Part shown: positions 15,056-22,201 of the stretch, piece after piece
Layout: every line of letters begins with the position of its first letter
How positions within the stretch are numbered: position 1 is the first letter of the stretch
DNA from: Aquitalea palustris
Lineage (GTDB): Bacteria; Pseudomonadota; Gammaproteobacteria; Burkholderiales; Chromobacteriaceae
Reading direction: 5' to 3'
Length of the DNA: 52,730 bases
NCBI RefSeq assembly: GCF_003693445.1
Contig: NZ_RFAR01000024.1
Location: 1 to 52,730 of the forward strand
Notes under the pieces: generated by a model
What the model was told of the DNA's origin: nothing
Seen by the model: only the letters and a program-made list of their open reading frames with translations
Database searches by the model: none
Translations under genes and position numbers: made by a program

Positions 15056-16290
15056 GGTGTTGGCTCCACTTTGGTAGTCGTCGGCAGCAGAGCCCGATTC
15101 TTCGGATTCGCTATAAAGCCCCTTAAGGCCAGCCGAAGCGAGGAAAGGATGATCGTATATTCTCCCATCCCTAGCGTTATCGCGCCGAAGTAGTGTGATA
15201 TCAGTTCTGCTTGCTGTTCCATATTGAAGTCTGGCAACGTCTTTCCTCTGTCTTCTCCGTCGAGGTTGTATCGATATGCTGGAGCTGGTTTGTGCTTTAC
15301 GCCGTCATCGGAATATCCGCCTCTACTTCCAATTTTTACCCCCCCCCAGACAACCGAGTACCCGAGCTGATATTGCCAGACATGACCCAGCTCATGAATG
15401 AACCAGACCGCAATAGCAGCATCCAGGTCCGGACTAGAGAAGTCTGGTTTGAAGCTATCTGAAGGAAAGTGAATCTCTCCCTTGGGAGTCATGGCATTTC
15501 CAGATCGATCCGGCTGGCCAAAGAGACCGCCTTTATGGATTTTGACCAAGCTATAGTCGATGGCGTCTTTAAAGACTGTCTTCGCCATCGCGATCTCACC
15601 TGCCGTCATTGGCCGCACATCAGGCACGGGCAGGGTGTGATTGACCACCGATGACCCAATCGCTTGCGAGTTGGTCTTAATGCCTTTTAACTCGACCTTC
15701 ATCGCGGGGGCTGGCGCACGCCCACCGGCCTCGCACATGTGGTCGGCTGCACAGTCACAGCCATAAAACATGTCCGGATAAAATTCGGCGCTGACAATAT
15801 CTTGCTCACTGTCTGTTTCGATCCGCTGCGTTTTTCCCTCCGCATCAGTAGAGCCCTCGATGGTGGAGCCATCTGCCAGCGTCAATGTGTAAGCGGTATT
15901 CGCCAAAGCGCTATTATTGGGAAGGACGAATTTGATTTGTTCATCAAATGACGGTGTGGGGGTTGCGGCCTTCTGCAGTACGGATGCCATCAGAGAACCT
16001 GCCATCACCGCCTGCCCACCAGGAACAACATCGATAGTCGCCTGATGCTGGGTTGCAATCAGGATTGCACCACAAGATGTCTGCATACCTTCAACAGCAA
16101 CGTTTTTGCCGAAGTAAGTCACATTCGCAGCGCCAGCTACAATGACAAAGTCCCGCTTGCATTGAGGACAATGGCCTTTGTGGCCGACACCGGCTGCATT
16201 TTTTCCATAGACGGATAGGTGAGGAAACGCTTCCAGCACCGTACCGCCGTGTGATGTTGGATCACCCTCCCGGATAATCGCTTTTCCCAT
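15052..16290 (-). CDS. PAAR-domain protein with C-terminal metallopeptidase, putative type VI effector, 412 aa
   Basis: Residues 1-95 form a PAAR domain (GKAIIREGDPTSHGGTV, then HCPQCKRDF and CGAILIATQ), the spike tip of type VI secretion systems. From about residue 220 there is a second domain with HELGH at 299-303 and a downstream QQAELIS whose Glu fits a third zinc ligand, as in gluzincins. The 'vgr-related' proteins with an FIHE-type motif are the closest pattern I know. The start is the ATG at 16290, six bases after GGAG. It is cargo in a phage: no phage assembly role is expected. The host probably delivers it; the substrate is unknown. Confidence 0.8.
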   Translation of the reverse strand: MGKAIIREGDPTSHGGTVLEAFPHLSVYGKNAAGVGHKGHCPQCKRDFVIVAGAANVTYFGKNVAVEGMQTSCGAILIATQHQATIDVVPGGQAVMAGSLMASVLQKAATPTPSFDEQIKFVLPNNSALANTAYTLTLADGSTIEGSTDAEGKTQRIETDSEQDIVSAEFYPDMFYGCDCAADHMCEAGGRAPAPAMKVELKGIKTNSQAIGSSVVNHTLPVPDVRPMTAGEIAMAKTVFKDAIDYSLVKIHKGGLFGQPDRSGNAMTPKGEIHFPSDSFKPDFSSPDLDAAIAVWFIHELGHVWQYQLGYSVVWGGVKIGSRGGYSDDGVKHKPAPAYRYNLDGEDRGKTLPDFNMEQQAELISHYFGAITLGMGEYTIILSSLRLALRGFIANPKNRALLPTTTKVEPTP

Positions 16291-16372
16291 CGCCTGCTCC
16301 AGCATGATTAATTGACATGAATAATCCTATCATGCCAAAGGCATGGCTGGAATTGACCATGGTTCAAGGCAT

Positions 16373-17140
16373 CTACCAGTTACAGATGATCAGTTCTGCG
16401 CTGGTCTTCCCCTTCCCCTTGTTCTGGTTGACGCTGTACTGGATGGTCACCTGCTCCATTCTGAACCCGGCAAACACGTCACGAATATCCGGGTGGTCGT
16501 TGATGCTCAAGATCACCTTGCCTTTGCAGCTGCGCATTAACTCAGCCAGTGCTTGGTACTCTTCAAATTGGAATGGCACGCCATAGCCCTCCGTCTGCCA
16601 GTACGGCGGATCTGCATAGAACAGGGTGTGGGGGCGGTCGTACTTCTGGATGCAGGTTTTCCAGTCCAGGTGCTCAACGTAGGTCCGGGCCAGGCGCAAG
16701 TGTGCGGCCGACAGCTCCTCCTCGATGCGTAGCAGATTCATCCGGGGCGGACTGGTGGTGGCGGTACCGAAAGTCTGGCCACTGACCTTGCCGCCAAAGG
16801 CCATCTTCTGCAGGTAGTAAAAGCGGGCTGCCCGCTGGATATCCGTGAGGATGACCTCCGGCGTGATCTGCAGCCACTTGTACATTTCCCGCGAAATCAG
16901 TGCCCACTTGAACTGGCGTACAAACTCTTCCAGGTGGTGTTGCACCACCCGGTAGAGATTCACCAGCTCGCCCGAGATGTCGTTCAACACCTCGACCTTG
17001 GCGGGCTTCTTCATGAAGTACAGGGCCGCTGCCCCGCAGAATGGTTCCACGTAGCAGGTATGCTCCGGGAACAGCGGCAGAATGTGTTTGGCCAGGCGGC
17101 GTTTACCGCCTATCCAGGGAATGATCGGAAGGGTTTGCAT
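16373..17140 (-). CDS. Dam-type adenine-N6 DNA methyltransferase, 255 aa
   Basis: The protein has the D12-class layout: PWIGGKRRLAKHIL at the N-terminus, the SAM-binding VEPFCGAAALYF around residues 31-42, and catalytic DPPYW at 177-181. Target recognition probably lies in the helical part between. It starts 38 bases inside the com gene, the same overlap logic as com-mom in Mu, and the ATG at 17140 is poorly placed for independent initiation. It probably modifies phage DNA against host restriction. The target site cannot be read from sequence alone, but GATC is typical of this class. Confidence 0.85.
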   Translation of the reverse strand: MQTLPIIPWIGGKRRLAKHILPLFPEHTCYVEPFCGAAALYFMKKPAKVEVLNDISGELVNLYRVVQHHLEEFVRQFKWALISREMYKWLQITPEVILTDIQRAARFYYLQKMAFGGKVSGQTFGTATTSPPRMNLLRIEEELSAAHLRLARTYVEHLDWKTCIQKYDRPHTLFYADPPYWQTEGYGVPFQFEEYQALAELMRSCKGKVILSINDHPDIRDVFAGFRMEQVTIQYSVNQNKGKGKTSAELIICNW

Positions 17141-17300
17141 CAGGCGATGTCCTGTTTGGCACGCCCTGGTGCGCTGGTGGGTGGCTCGTGGCCTTGAAGT
17201 GATTGAGTGTCCGGCAGCGCGGGCACTTGATACTGAGGGTAATGTACTGGCCTTCGGCCATTTTCCGGCCGCAATGGCCACAACGGATATCGGTGTTCAT
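17103..17300 (-). CDS. com: Com-like zinc-finger translational regulator, 65 aa
   Basis: The 65-residue product has the Com zinc finger with Cys at 7, 10, 26 and 29 (CGHC and CPRC) and a basic Asn-His-Phe segment after it. In Mu, Com binds mom mRNA and opens its start site. Here the overlapping gene is a Dam-type methylase rather than mom, so it probably controls translation of that methylase. The last third of the protein overlaps the methylase start. The transcript leader upstream has weak GAGA only. Confidence 0.8.
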   Translation of the reverse strand: MNTDIRCGHCGRKMAEGQYITLSIKCPRCRTLNHFKATSHPPAHQGVPNRTSPDANPSDHSLDRR

Positions 17301-17339
17301 GTCTCTGCAAGGTCGTTAAAACCCGTTAGAATTGCCGGG

Positions 17340-17355
17340 CTTTCAGCGCTGAAAG
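17340..17355. repeat. Perfect 16-base palindrome upstream of com
   Basis: CTTTCAGCGCTGAAAG reads the same on both strands and lies 40 bases upstream of the com start, between the capsid gene and com. It could be a regulator-binding site or a small RNA hairpin. No known operator is recognised. Confidence 0.5.
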
Positions 17356-17400
17356 TGGCAGCCTCGGGTTGGCCTGCAGCTCATACCTGCGGTCAGCTGT

Positions 17401-17429
17401 CCGGGCAGGTGTTAGTAGCACCCACCCGG
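17401..17429. terminator. Hairpin between capsid gene and com
   Basis: CCGGGCAGGTG (17401-17411) can pair with CACCCACCCGG (17419-17429) around a seven-base loop, with two wobble or mismatch positions depending on strand. It lies 30 bases after the capsid stop. There is no clear T run, so it may attenuate rather than end transcription into the cargo block. Confidence 0.45.
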
Positions 17430-17459
17430 TCGCTGTCTCTCTATCGCCTTATGGCGTTA

Positions 17460-18488
17460 TCAGGTCAGTTTCAACTCCACCAGCACGCCCGGACGAGCGC
17501 ACAGCGGCAGCGGATTGGACTGGGTATGGACATCCACACCACGGTCAAAATCGGTGTTCTTGATCTTGGCGTAGTAGGGCTGGCCCAGGGTACCGACGGC
17601 TTCCATGAAATCACCCGGCGCGTCATACATCAGGAAGGTCTGACGGGTACCCAGCGGAATGGCATGGCCAGCCCCTGCGCTAATCAGGGATACGGTGCTC
17701 TTGCCGTCCGCAGTCGGTACTTCTCCGGTGTACTCTTCAAAGGTCACGCCACCAAACTTGAAGCCGTTGCGCACATCACCGCCGATATTTTCCTGTGCAG
17801 CTGCCCAGCCCTGGAATGCCTTTTCTACGTTCGGGTGGACGGTCAGTGCATCCATGAAGTCGGCATCCACCCAAGACTTGACCCCGGTGGAAACATCACC
17901 CAGCAGGTTCTTTTCAATGTGACGGCACACGTTCATGCATGCCTGTTTCACATTGAAGGCCGGGTCAGATAGCTTGAATTCGATCACCTTCTTCTGGATG
18001 CCGAATTCCTTGTACAGGTCGTACATCAGCTCACCGTCACCATCCAGAATCTTGCCCTTGATGGCACCCAGCATCATCCATTCCTGGGTCAGGTCGTGGC
18101 GGACCTTCATGTCCTGCAGATGGTTGTTCACCACATTGGCCACATCGGCCACCGTCAGGGTGTCGTTGCTGCCAAAGGCACGGGAGCCGATTATCTCGGC
18201 CGCCAGAATGGTGTCATCGTGCGGGATGTGCGGCACCCCGAAGAACCGCACGTTCTTCTTGTCACGCTTGGTGCGCTGGCCCGGACTACCCACGTCCTGG
18301 TTGGACAGCAGGTGAAATCGGCCACCGGCATATTCCAGCGCGACGGTGCGGGCATTTACGCCCTTGCGTACAAAGATGCCGGACTGGCCGACCTTGGAAT
18401 AGGTGTTCGGCAGCAGCTTGATCGATTCGGTCAGACTTGCGATGGAGAACGCGGGATCGTTCAACAGATCAGCGATAGATTGAGGCAT
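17460..18488 (-). CDS. Major capsid protein (lambda gpE family), 342 aa
   Basis: The 342-residue product matches the major capsid protein E family in length and pattern: SIASLTESIKLLPNTYSKVG near the N-terminus, a central GELMYDLYKEFGI segment, and a C-terminal LCARPGVLVELKLT that is typical of this family's last strand. It assembles the icosahedral shell together with the decoration protein encoded just upstream. A single ATG with an upstream AGGAA-type site fits the start. Confidence 0.9.
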   Translation of the reverse strand: MPQSIADLLNDPAFSIASLTESIKLLPNTYSKVGQSGIFVRKGVNARTVALEYAGGRFHLLSNQDVGSPGQRTKRDKKNVRFFGVPHIPHDDTILAAEIIGSRAFGSNDTLTVADVANVVNNHLQDMKVRHDLTQEWMMLGAIKGKILDGDGELMYDLYKEFGIQKKVIEFKLSDPAFNVKQACMNVCRHIEKNLLGDVSTGVKSWVDADFMDALTVHPNVEKAFQGWAAAQENIGGDVRNGFKFGGVTFEEYTGEVPTADGKSTVSLISAGAGHAIPLGTRQTFLMYDAPGDFMEAVGTLGQPYYAKIKNTDFDRGVDVHTQSNPLPLCARPGVLVELKLT

Positions 18489-18531
18489 GGCTCAGTTTTC
18501 CTTTGCTTGAGGTCGTGGCGGCTGGTGACGC

Positions 18532-18927
18532 TTAGTCGCCGGCACGCTCGGTGATGCGGATGCCACGGGCCGACAGCTGGCGGTAAACGTGGCGGTAGTG
18601 GGCGGCGGAAGAGGTTTGCGCGGCCTGCAGTTCAGGCAGCGTATCCAGCGCCACCAGGCAATCACCGGCCACCGTGGCCACCTCGCGGGAAGTGACACCG
18701 GCATCGGCTGCCGGCAGTGCGTGGCGGGTCACGCCCAGCACAAACGCTAGCGGGTCATCACCGGCATGCCAGGGCACGGCCAGCTCATCATCCAGCGTGG
18801 CCACACCGAGGATGGTGCCGGCCGGCAGTGCAGCCGGGCCGACTACAAGAGTTTCACCGCATTCGTCCGGCTCACCAACCAGCGGGATCTGGGGCGGCAG
18901 GGTCTGATTGATCGTCAGGGATTCCAT
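18532..18927 (-). CDS. Head decoration protein (lambda gpD type), 131 aa
   Basis: The 131-residue product carries the gpD-type core: an early LVVGPAALPAGTILGV beta segment, DPLAFVLGVTRHALPA in the middle and a helical AAHYRHVYRQL end. Such proteins bind as trimers on the mature shell and stabilise it. It lies directly before the capsid gene, as in gpE-type heads. Residues between the core segments are soluble, and no signal peptide is present. Confidence 0.75.
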   Translation of the reverse strand: MESLTINQTLPPQIPLVGEPDECGETLVVGPAALPAGTILGVATLDDELAVPWHAGDDPLAFVLGVTRHALPAADAGVTSREVATVAGDCLVALDTLPELQAAQTSSAAHYRHVYRQLSARGIRITERAGD

Positions 18928-18960
18928 GACTTTCCTTTTCTGGCCAGGGGCCGGGTTGGG

Positions 18961-19491
18961 TTACTTGGTGCCGGCGCGAGCCTTGGCGTTGGCAATCAGC
19001 GGGTTGTCACCAGCCTGCTGGTTGTCATGCTTGCTGTTGGCGGCTCGCGTGGTGGTTTCGGTACCGGCCTGCACCACAACCGGGGCGGATTTCACAAAGT
19101 CCTGGAAGGCCTTCATGTCGGTACTGCACATGGCTTGGTAGAAGTTGCGACTGGCCGGCGTGATCTTGCCGGCCGCAATCGCCTCATCCAGTACCTTGTC
19201 GACCTCGGCGGCGGCGGTGCCGGCCTGCAGCTGCTGCAGGGAATTGGCCACACGCTCGTACTCAGCCTTGGGGACAAAGCCGGTCATGATGCTGTTGGCC
19301 ACCGTCTTGAGGTCCGCATCGGCAGCAGCACCGGTTGCCTGACGCAGGCTATTCATGACGGTCTGGGTCGAATTGCTGACGTCCTGCAGCGTCTTGATGG
19401 CATTCAGGGCGGCAGACAGTTTGCCGGCTGCATCCATGGCATCGCTGATGCTGATGCCAAGCTGCTGCAGCAGCTGGTCAATCGGGTCCAT
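18961..19491 (-). CDS. Nested scaffold protein (Mu Z-like), 176 aa
   Basis: Inside the protease gene an ATG at 19491 stands behind AGGAGA at five to six bases, a far better ribosome site than that of the full gene. Translation from it gives a 176-residue helical scaffold (MDPIDQLLQQLGIS) identical to the C-terminal half of the protease. Nested scaffolds made this way are known for Mu gene Z and lambda Nu3. Abundant scaffold with a little protease fused to it would follow. Confidence 0.8.
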   Translation of the reverse strand: MDPIDQLLQQLGISISDAMDAAGKLSAALNAIKTLQDVSNSTQTVMNSLRQATGAAADADLKTVANSIMTGFVPKAEYERVANSLQQLQAGTAAAEVDKVLDEAIAAGKITPASRNFYQAMCSTDMKAFQDFVKSAPVVVQAGTETTTRAANSKHDNQQAGDNPLIANAKARAGTK

Positions 19492-20028
19492 GCGGTTCTC
19501 CTGTGAGTTAAGGGCACGTAAAAACAGGTTGGGTTGGTTGGTTAGCCCCACGGCGACCAAGCGGACCACGCGGCCGCTGGCATCAAAATCGAAGACGGGT
19601 GACAGGTAGCGCCATTTCTTGGCCGTGATCACCTGGGCGGCATCGGCATTCCACTCAATGCGTGCCCAGGTCTCGCCATTCCTAATTTCCAGCTGCTTGA
19701 TCCATCCGGCCGCCTCGGCCTTCTGGCCTGTCTGCAGGCACACCATGGTGAGGTGGTCGTAGTCGACCACCGGATCAATGCCCTTCGCTTGGTTTGCCGC
19801 AAAGTCAGCCAGTACGGCGGCGGTGTCGGTATGCCATGGTCCACGGCCATCACGGCCCTTGAACGTGCCGGCCGGAATGACCTGGCACCATTCGGGTGGC
19901 TCACCATTCGGACCCAGCGCCAAGGCGATGGAGAACGCGGCGGCGCAACTAGCCCGCAGCAGGCCATCAGGCTGCAAGCTGTTCAGGGCACGGATAACGT
20001 CTTCGGGGATGAGCTTCATGGGCTGCAT
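18961..20028 (-). CDS. Mu I-like prohead protease with C-terminal scaffold, 355 aa
   Basis: The N-terminal half has the gpI protease pattern: EWCQVIPAGTFKGRDGR, DPVVDYDHLT (a conserved His) and KKWRYLSPVFDFD. The C-terminal half is helical, low-complexity scaffold. It matures the head by cleaving scaffold and capsid parts. The start could be the ATG at 20028 or the ATG at 20019. The second lies just at the predicted start of transcription and aligns with the gp36-like start, which would make the mRNA leaderless. The stop is at 18961. Confidence 0.85.
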   Translation of the reverse strand: MQPMKLIPEDVIRALNSLQPDGLLRASCAAAFSIALALGPNGEPPEWCQVIPAGTFKGRDGRGPWHTDTAAVLADFAANQAKGIDPVVDYDHLTMVCLQTGQKAEAAGWIKQLEIRNGETWARIEWNADAAQVITAKKWRYLSPVFDFDASGRVVRLVAVGLTNQPNLFLRALNSQENRMDPIDQLLQQLGISISDAMDAAGKLSAALNAIKTLQDVSNSTQTVMNSLRQATGAAADADLKTVANSIMTGFVPKAEYERVANSLQQLQAGTAAAEVDKVLDEAIAAGKITPASRNFYQAMCSTDMKAFQDFVKSAPVVVQAGTETTTRAANSKHDNQQAGDNPLIANAKARAGTK

Positions 20029-20073
20029 TGTGCGCAGCCTGGTGGGGACAAAAACGGGGGAAAGGGTTCGGTA
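20027..20073 (-). promoter_or_regulatory. Predicted late promoter of the protease-capsid operon
   Basis: On the minus strand TACCGAACCCTTTCC (20073 to 20059) is followed after exactly 26 bases by CACAAT (20032 to 20027). Both parts are identical in base sequence to those at 14139-14185. A start near 20020 would begin at the second ATG of the protease gene. There is no recognisable -35 hexamer, as expected when an activator replaces it. Confidence 0.7.
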
Positions 20074-20172
20074 AATGCGCAGACTGACCAGATGCAACGG
20101 GCAGCAGGCAGTCTGAGTTAGGAATTAACACGCGTTAACGGGGGTAGACGGCGTTTTACCCCATTGCTACCG

Positions 20173-20212
20173 GCCCTTGGCGGTCTGCCTGCACTGCGCA
20201 TGCGCCAAGGGC
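20173..20212. terminator. Perfect 10-bp hairpin ending the lysis-head operon
   Basis: GCCCTTGGCG (20173-20182) pairs perfectly with CGCCAAGGGC (20203-20212) around a 20-base loop. It lies 16 bases after the stop of the gpG-like gene and before the late promoter of the protease operon. There is no long T run, so rho-independent termination is uncertain. A second short stem (GGGGTA/TACCCC) lies just downstream. Confidence 0.55.
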
Positions 20213-20227
20213 GGTTTATGGGGAAAG

Positions 20228-20779
20228 TCAGGTTTGCTGGAAATGGGTGGCCAGTATGTCCAGCAACTTGGCTTCTGCAGGATCGGCCAGGGTGCCGTCG
20301 ACATCCACTGGCAGATACTGACGCATCGGAATGGTGACTTTCAGGCCACGGCCAGCCTGGCCGCCAAAGTTCTGGATGGCGGCATAGGCATCCAGGCCAT
20401 TCCCCCAGGGGCCGAAGCGCAGGCTATCGCTTGTGGCGTCGTAGCTGAATGCAGCCCGGCGTAATGTCCCGTCCACCTGCAGGATGCGCTTGGCGGCCAG
20501 CCGCCTGGTGCCGGCAGCGCTCAGCTTGCCGTCCTTCTTGAAGTTCTTGCTGCCGCCATGGTTGCGCAGATAGTTGGCCAGCGTCAGCTCGGCATTGGGT
20601 GCCCAGGGCTGGCCATGCCAGTCGGCCTGATCAGCAAAGCGCTGGTCCGTCTCGGCTTTGGCCCACTCTGCAAAGTCCAGCAGTGCCGGCCGCAGGTTGT
20701 GGGCTTGGGCCAACAGTTGGCCCAGTGCCTGGCCGACACTGTCGTTGATGACTTGGATTTCGAAGCTGTTGTCACTCAT
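20228..20779 (-). CDS. Mu gpG-like virion morphogenesis protein, 183 aa
   Basis: The 183-residue product fits the phage virion morphogenesis (gpG) family. It has a helical N-terminus with RPALLDFAEWAKAETDQRF, a central WHGQPWAPN, and a C-terminal YAAIQNFGGQAG followed by IPMRQYLPV, which is characteristic. gpG-type proteins act in joining tail to head. It follows the MuF-like gene, as in Mu, with a 126-base gap that contains another possible small frame. Confidence 0.85.
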   Translation of the reverse strand: MSDNSFEIQVINDSVGQALGQLLAQAHNLRPALLDFAEWAKAETDQRFADQADWHGQPWAPNAELTLANYLRNHGGSKNFKKDGKLSAAGTRRLAAKRILQVDGTLRRAAFSYDATSDSLRFGPWGNGLDAYAAIQNFGGQAGRGLKVTIPMRQYLPVDVDGTLADPAEAKLLDILATHFQQT

Positions 20780-20909
20780 AATGAATACTGGCCGTGCAGA
20801 AGTACGTGAAATATCGCATTACGTACTGCAACCCCCGTTGGCCTCTCCCAGCGGACGGGGCGTGCACACGCAGGGGGTGGCGTCCTGCCTGCACGGCTAT
20901 TCTCCTCAT
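20772..20909 (-). CDS. Possible 45-aa ORF bridging the MuF and gpG genes
   Basis: The gap between MuF and gpG is open throughout in one frame. Its ATG overlaps the MuF stop (ATGA) and its TGA overlaps the gpG start. The peptide is very basic, with MRRIAVQAGRHPLRV at its start. GAGGAGA also lies six bases before an internal GTG. The DNA is GC-rich with strong stem potential, so the frame may be open by chance or belong to a structured RNA. Confidence 0.3.
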   Translation of the reverse strand: MRRIAVQAGRHPLRVHAPSAGRGQRGLQYVMRYFTYFCTASIHYE

Positions 20910-22201
20910 ATGATCCGCCGATACATGGCCGGGTTATTCAAATCCCGCAAATCCACATAGCCCAAAGTCGTCAGCGTATTGGTCTGCAGGGGTATCCGCT
21001 TTCCGGTCTGATCTTTGTCTTTCACGCGGTAATTTGCATTGATTACCGCCTTCATATAGCGCTGGCCATCCTGGGCTTTCCACACGACTAGGTAAACAGG
21101 CTCCGGCTGATCATTATTCACTTGCTGATAAACCCGCTCCGGCTCCCACATTCCGACGACAGTCTGCATAGCATCGTCTAGGGCAATCCGCTTGTCAGCC
21201 TTGGCCCCGGTATCACGCAGCGCATGCTTCACTTCACTGTCATCGACCGATACCACAGCCGTGGCCAGCGACTCACCCGTGGCCTGCTCAATGGAGTCGA
21301 CCAGTTGCGGCGAGAGTGCACCGATATGGAAACGCTGTTTTGTCGGGCGGTAATTGGCCGGGTCCGGGTAGATCTGCTGCACCAACGGCTGCCAGCGCTC
21401 CTGAATGATCTTGTCCAGGGCGTCGATATTGTTGACAGCACTCTGGATGGCATCGGCACCGATCCGGGCCGAGGTGGTCGCGGCCTTGTCCAGGAGCAAC
21501 TTGCCGACGTAGGCCTGGCCAGGGGCGTAGTCCCAGCCGAAGTCGATGCCATCGGGCACATAGACCACGCTGCCATCATCCTGCTCAACCCGTCTGGTCT
21601 GAATGACCGGCGCAGTATCCGCACCGTCCTTACCGTACTTGTCACGCAGCTCCTGCAGCGACACGGCCCGTACCGTGCACTGGCAGCCCCAGCCATTGGG
21701 CGGGTAATGGGTTTTCCACCAGGGATCGTCGGCGCGCAGGATCAGCCCGCTCCACGCCTGGTGCTGCGGCCGGGGGCGCAGTACCGAGTCGGAATGCACA
21801 TAGCGCCAGTACGGCCGCACCTTCAGCATGTCCGGGTCGGTCAGTTGCTGGTAGCGTCCAGCGGCATAGCTGGTCTGCAGATTGGTCTGGTAGATGACGC
21901 GGGTACGCCAGTTGCGACCACCCTTGAAGTCCCAGCCGTGGGTAGCCACGATCTGGTCAAAGTCTCGCCGGAAATCGGCCAGCGTGCTGCCACCGGCGAT
22001 GGCCTTGCCCACAGCCTGGCGCAGATCCTCCAGCAAGTCGCTGGCCATGGCCCCGGCCACTACAAAGGAGCGGTCATGCTGCGCCTTCATGATGTCGGTC
22101 CACTGCTCTGTGGAGAGGCTCAGTTTCTGCCGAAAGTAATCCAGCTGTGGTTGCCAAGGCTGTTTGAAGATCGCACTCAGCAGTGCCGCATTATCGGCCA
22201 T
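20906..22201 (-). CDS. MuF-like minor head protein, 431 aa
   Basis: The protein fits the phage Mu F/SPP1 gp7 head-morphogenesis family: NWRTRVIYQTNLQTSYAAGR around residues 101-120, then HPPNGWGCQCTVRAV-type Cys-containing motif (here WGCQCTVRAVS). It overlaps the portal gene by 11 bases. Such proteins sit at the portal vertex and may be ejected with DNA. The C-terminal part from about residue 290 carries a separate domain (EVKHALRDTGAKADKRIAL) that resembles the nuclease-like extension found in some MuF proteins. Confidence 0.85.
   Translation of the reverse strand: MADNAALLSAIFKQPWQPQLDYFRQKLSLSTEQWTDIMKAQHDRSFVVAGAMASDLLEDLRQAVGKAIAGGSTLADFRRDFDQIVATHGWDFKGGRNWRTRVIYQTNLQTSYAAGRYQQLTDPDMLKVRPYWRYVHSDSVLRPRPQHQAWSGLILRADDPWWKTHYPPNGWGCQCTVRAVSLQELRDKYGKDGADTAPVIQTRRVEQDDGSVVYVPDGIDFGWDYAPGQAYVGKLLLDKAATTSARIGADAIQSAVNNIDALDKIIQERWQPLVQQIYPDPANYRPTKQRFHIGALSPQLVDSIEQATGESLATAVVSVDDSEVKHALRDTGAKADKRIALDDAMQTVVGMWEPERVYQQVNNDQPEPVYLVVWKAQDGQRYMKAVINANYRVKDKDQTGKRIPLQTNTLTTLGYVDLRDLNNPAMYRRII

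Noticed and set aside
16373-17300. A mom-type acetyltransferase next to com
   Set aside because: The overlapping gene carries DPPYW and PWIGGK, an adenine methylase, and no Mom-like frame is present.
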